Origin: an uncultured Lachnospiraceae bacterium | Lineage (GTDB): Bacteria; Bacillota; Clostridia; Lachnospirales; Lachnospiraceae | Length of the DNA: 6,029 nt | Assembly: GCA_902803635.1 (NCBI GenBank) | Contig: CADCQU010000265.1 | Span: 1 to 6,029 of the forward strand | Direction: 5' to 3' | Shown here: positions 5,808 through 6,029 of the stretch, in pieces | Layout of the letters: each line of letters begins with the position of its first letter | How positions within the stretch are numbered: position 1 is the first letter of the stretch | The notes under the pieces: generated by a model | What the model was told of the DNA's origin: nothing | What the model saw: the letters and a program-made list of their open reading frames with translations, nothing else | Databases searched by the model: none | Position numbers and translations under genes: made by a program

Positions 5808-6029
5808 CTACGCAATCACAATATTGGAAATCAAAATCAAAGCCAAAACAGAAATTCCAAGCCCCAGGAATGCCGCCACCAAAAACAGTCGGTTCGCCCG
5901 CAGGATGTCCTCCGCCTCAATCGGTCGCAAGTCATCCCCGAGCCACGGCTTCTCGTGCATCTTCCCGAAGTACGGCGTCGGCCCGCCAAGCCGGATACCC
6001 AGGGCCCCGGCCATCACCGCCTCGCACTG
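5808..6029 (-). CDS. cbiB: Adenosylcobinamide-phosphate synthase, C-terminal fragment (partial)
   Basis: CbiB/CobD is an integral membrane enzyme that attaches aminopropanol (or its phosphate) to adenosylcobyric acid late in cobalamin synthesis. Only the last 73 codons are in the window. They read through the right edge without an upstream stop, so the Val-Met at 6017-6012 is internal. Recognisable family features are MAGALGIRLGGP, YFGK, KPWLGD and the RPIEAEDILRANRL stretch, followed by a final hydrophobic helix (about the last 22 residues) that ends at the TAG codon. CbiB proteins are typically about 310-320 aa, so most of the gene lies outside. Other cobalamin genes may follow to the right. 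Assignment is by recalled family motifs. Confidence 0.9.
   Translation of the reverse strand, partial: QCEAVMAGALGIRLGGPTPYFGKMHEKPWLGDDLRPIEAEDILRANRLFLVAAFLGLGISVLALILISNIVIA

Noticed and set aside
1..6029. CRISPR array, tRNA/rRNA gene, phage or defence island
   Set aside because: No regularly spaced direct repeats, tRNA-like cloverleaf, rRNA signature, integrase or transposase was seen on either strand.

Overview
The window looks like an ordinary chromosomal stretch of a moderately GC-rich bacterium. Coding sequence has mostly G/C third positions and the short intergenic gaps are AT-rich. Strong AGGAGG-type ribosome sites, an MscL with a zinc-ribbon tail, an anaerobic-type cobalamin gene (cbiB/cobD) and TGTCATTCTGAG dispersed repeats all fit a Firmicute. 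A member of the Negativicutes (Selenomonas/Acidaminococcus-like) is my best guess, but no rRNA or other marker in the window fixes the taxon.

Layout, left to right. Positions 1-54 hold a fragment of a dispersed intergenic repeat, and 125-155 a strong intrinsic terminator. The minus-strand mscL gene (176-670) has its own near-consensus promoter at 739-766. Upstream of it on the same strand is a large soluble hybrid histidine kinase (805-3216) with three PAS-like sensor regions and a C-terminal receiver. A short divergent spacer carrying a 17-bp inverted repeat (3259-3275) separates the kinase from dtd (3304-3762, plus strand), which encodes D-aminoacyl-tRNA deacylase. dtd converges on a minus-strand polytopic membrane protein (3793-5664) that resembles the GT-C glycosyltransferase architecture. 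A 143-bp gap with a second copy of the dispersed repeat follows. The window ends in the C-terminal part of cbiB (5808-6029, partial).

The genes do not form an obvious pathway. Osmotic protection (MscL), signalling (the kinase), translation quality control (Dtd), cell-envelope glycosylation (the tentative GT-C protein) and cobamide synthesis (CbiB) appear simply to be neighbours. No phage, CRISPR, toxin-antitoxin or other defence module is visible. The most unusual signal is at the level of short words. The hexamer CAAATG/CATTTG occurs 17 times in 6 kb where about 2 are expected from base composition. It falls on both strands, in several reading frames and in two intergenic spots, once as a perfect 18-bp palindrome inside the kinase gene.
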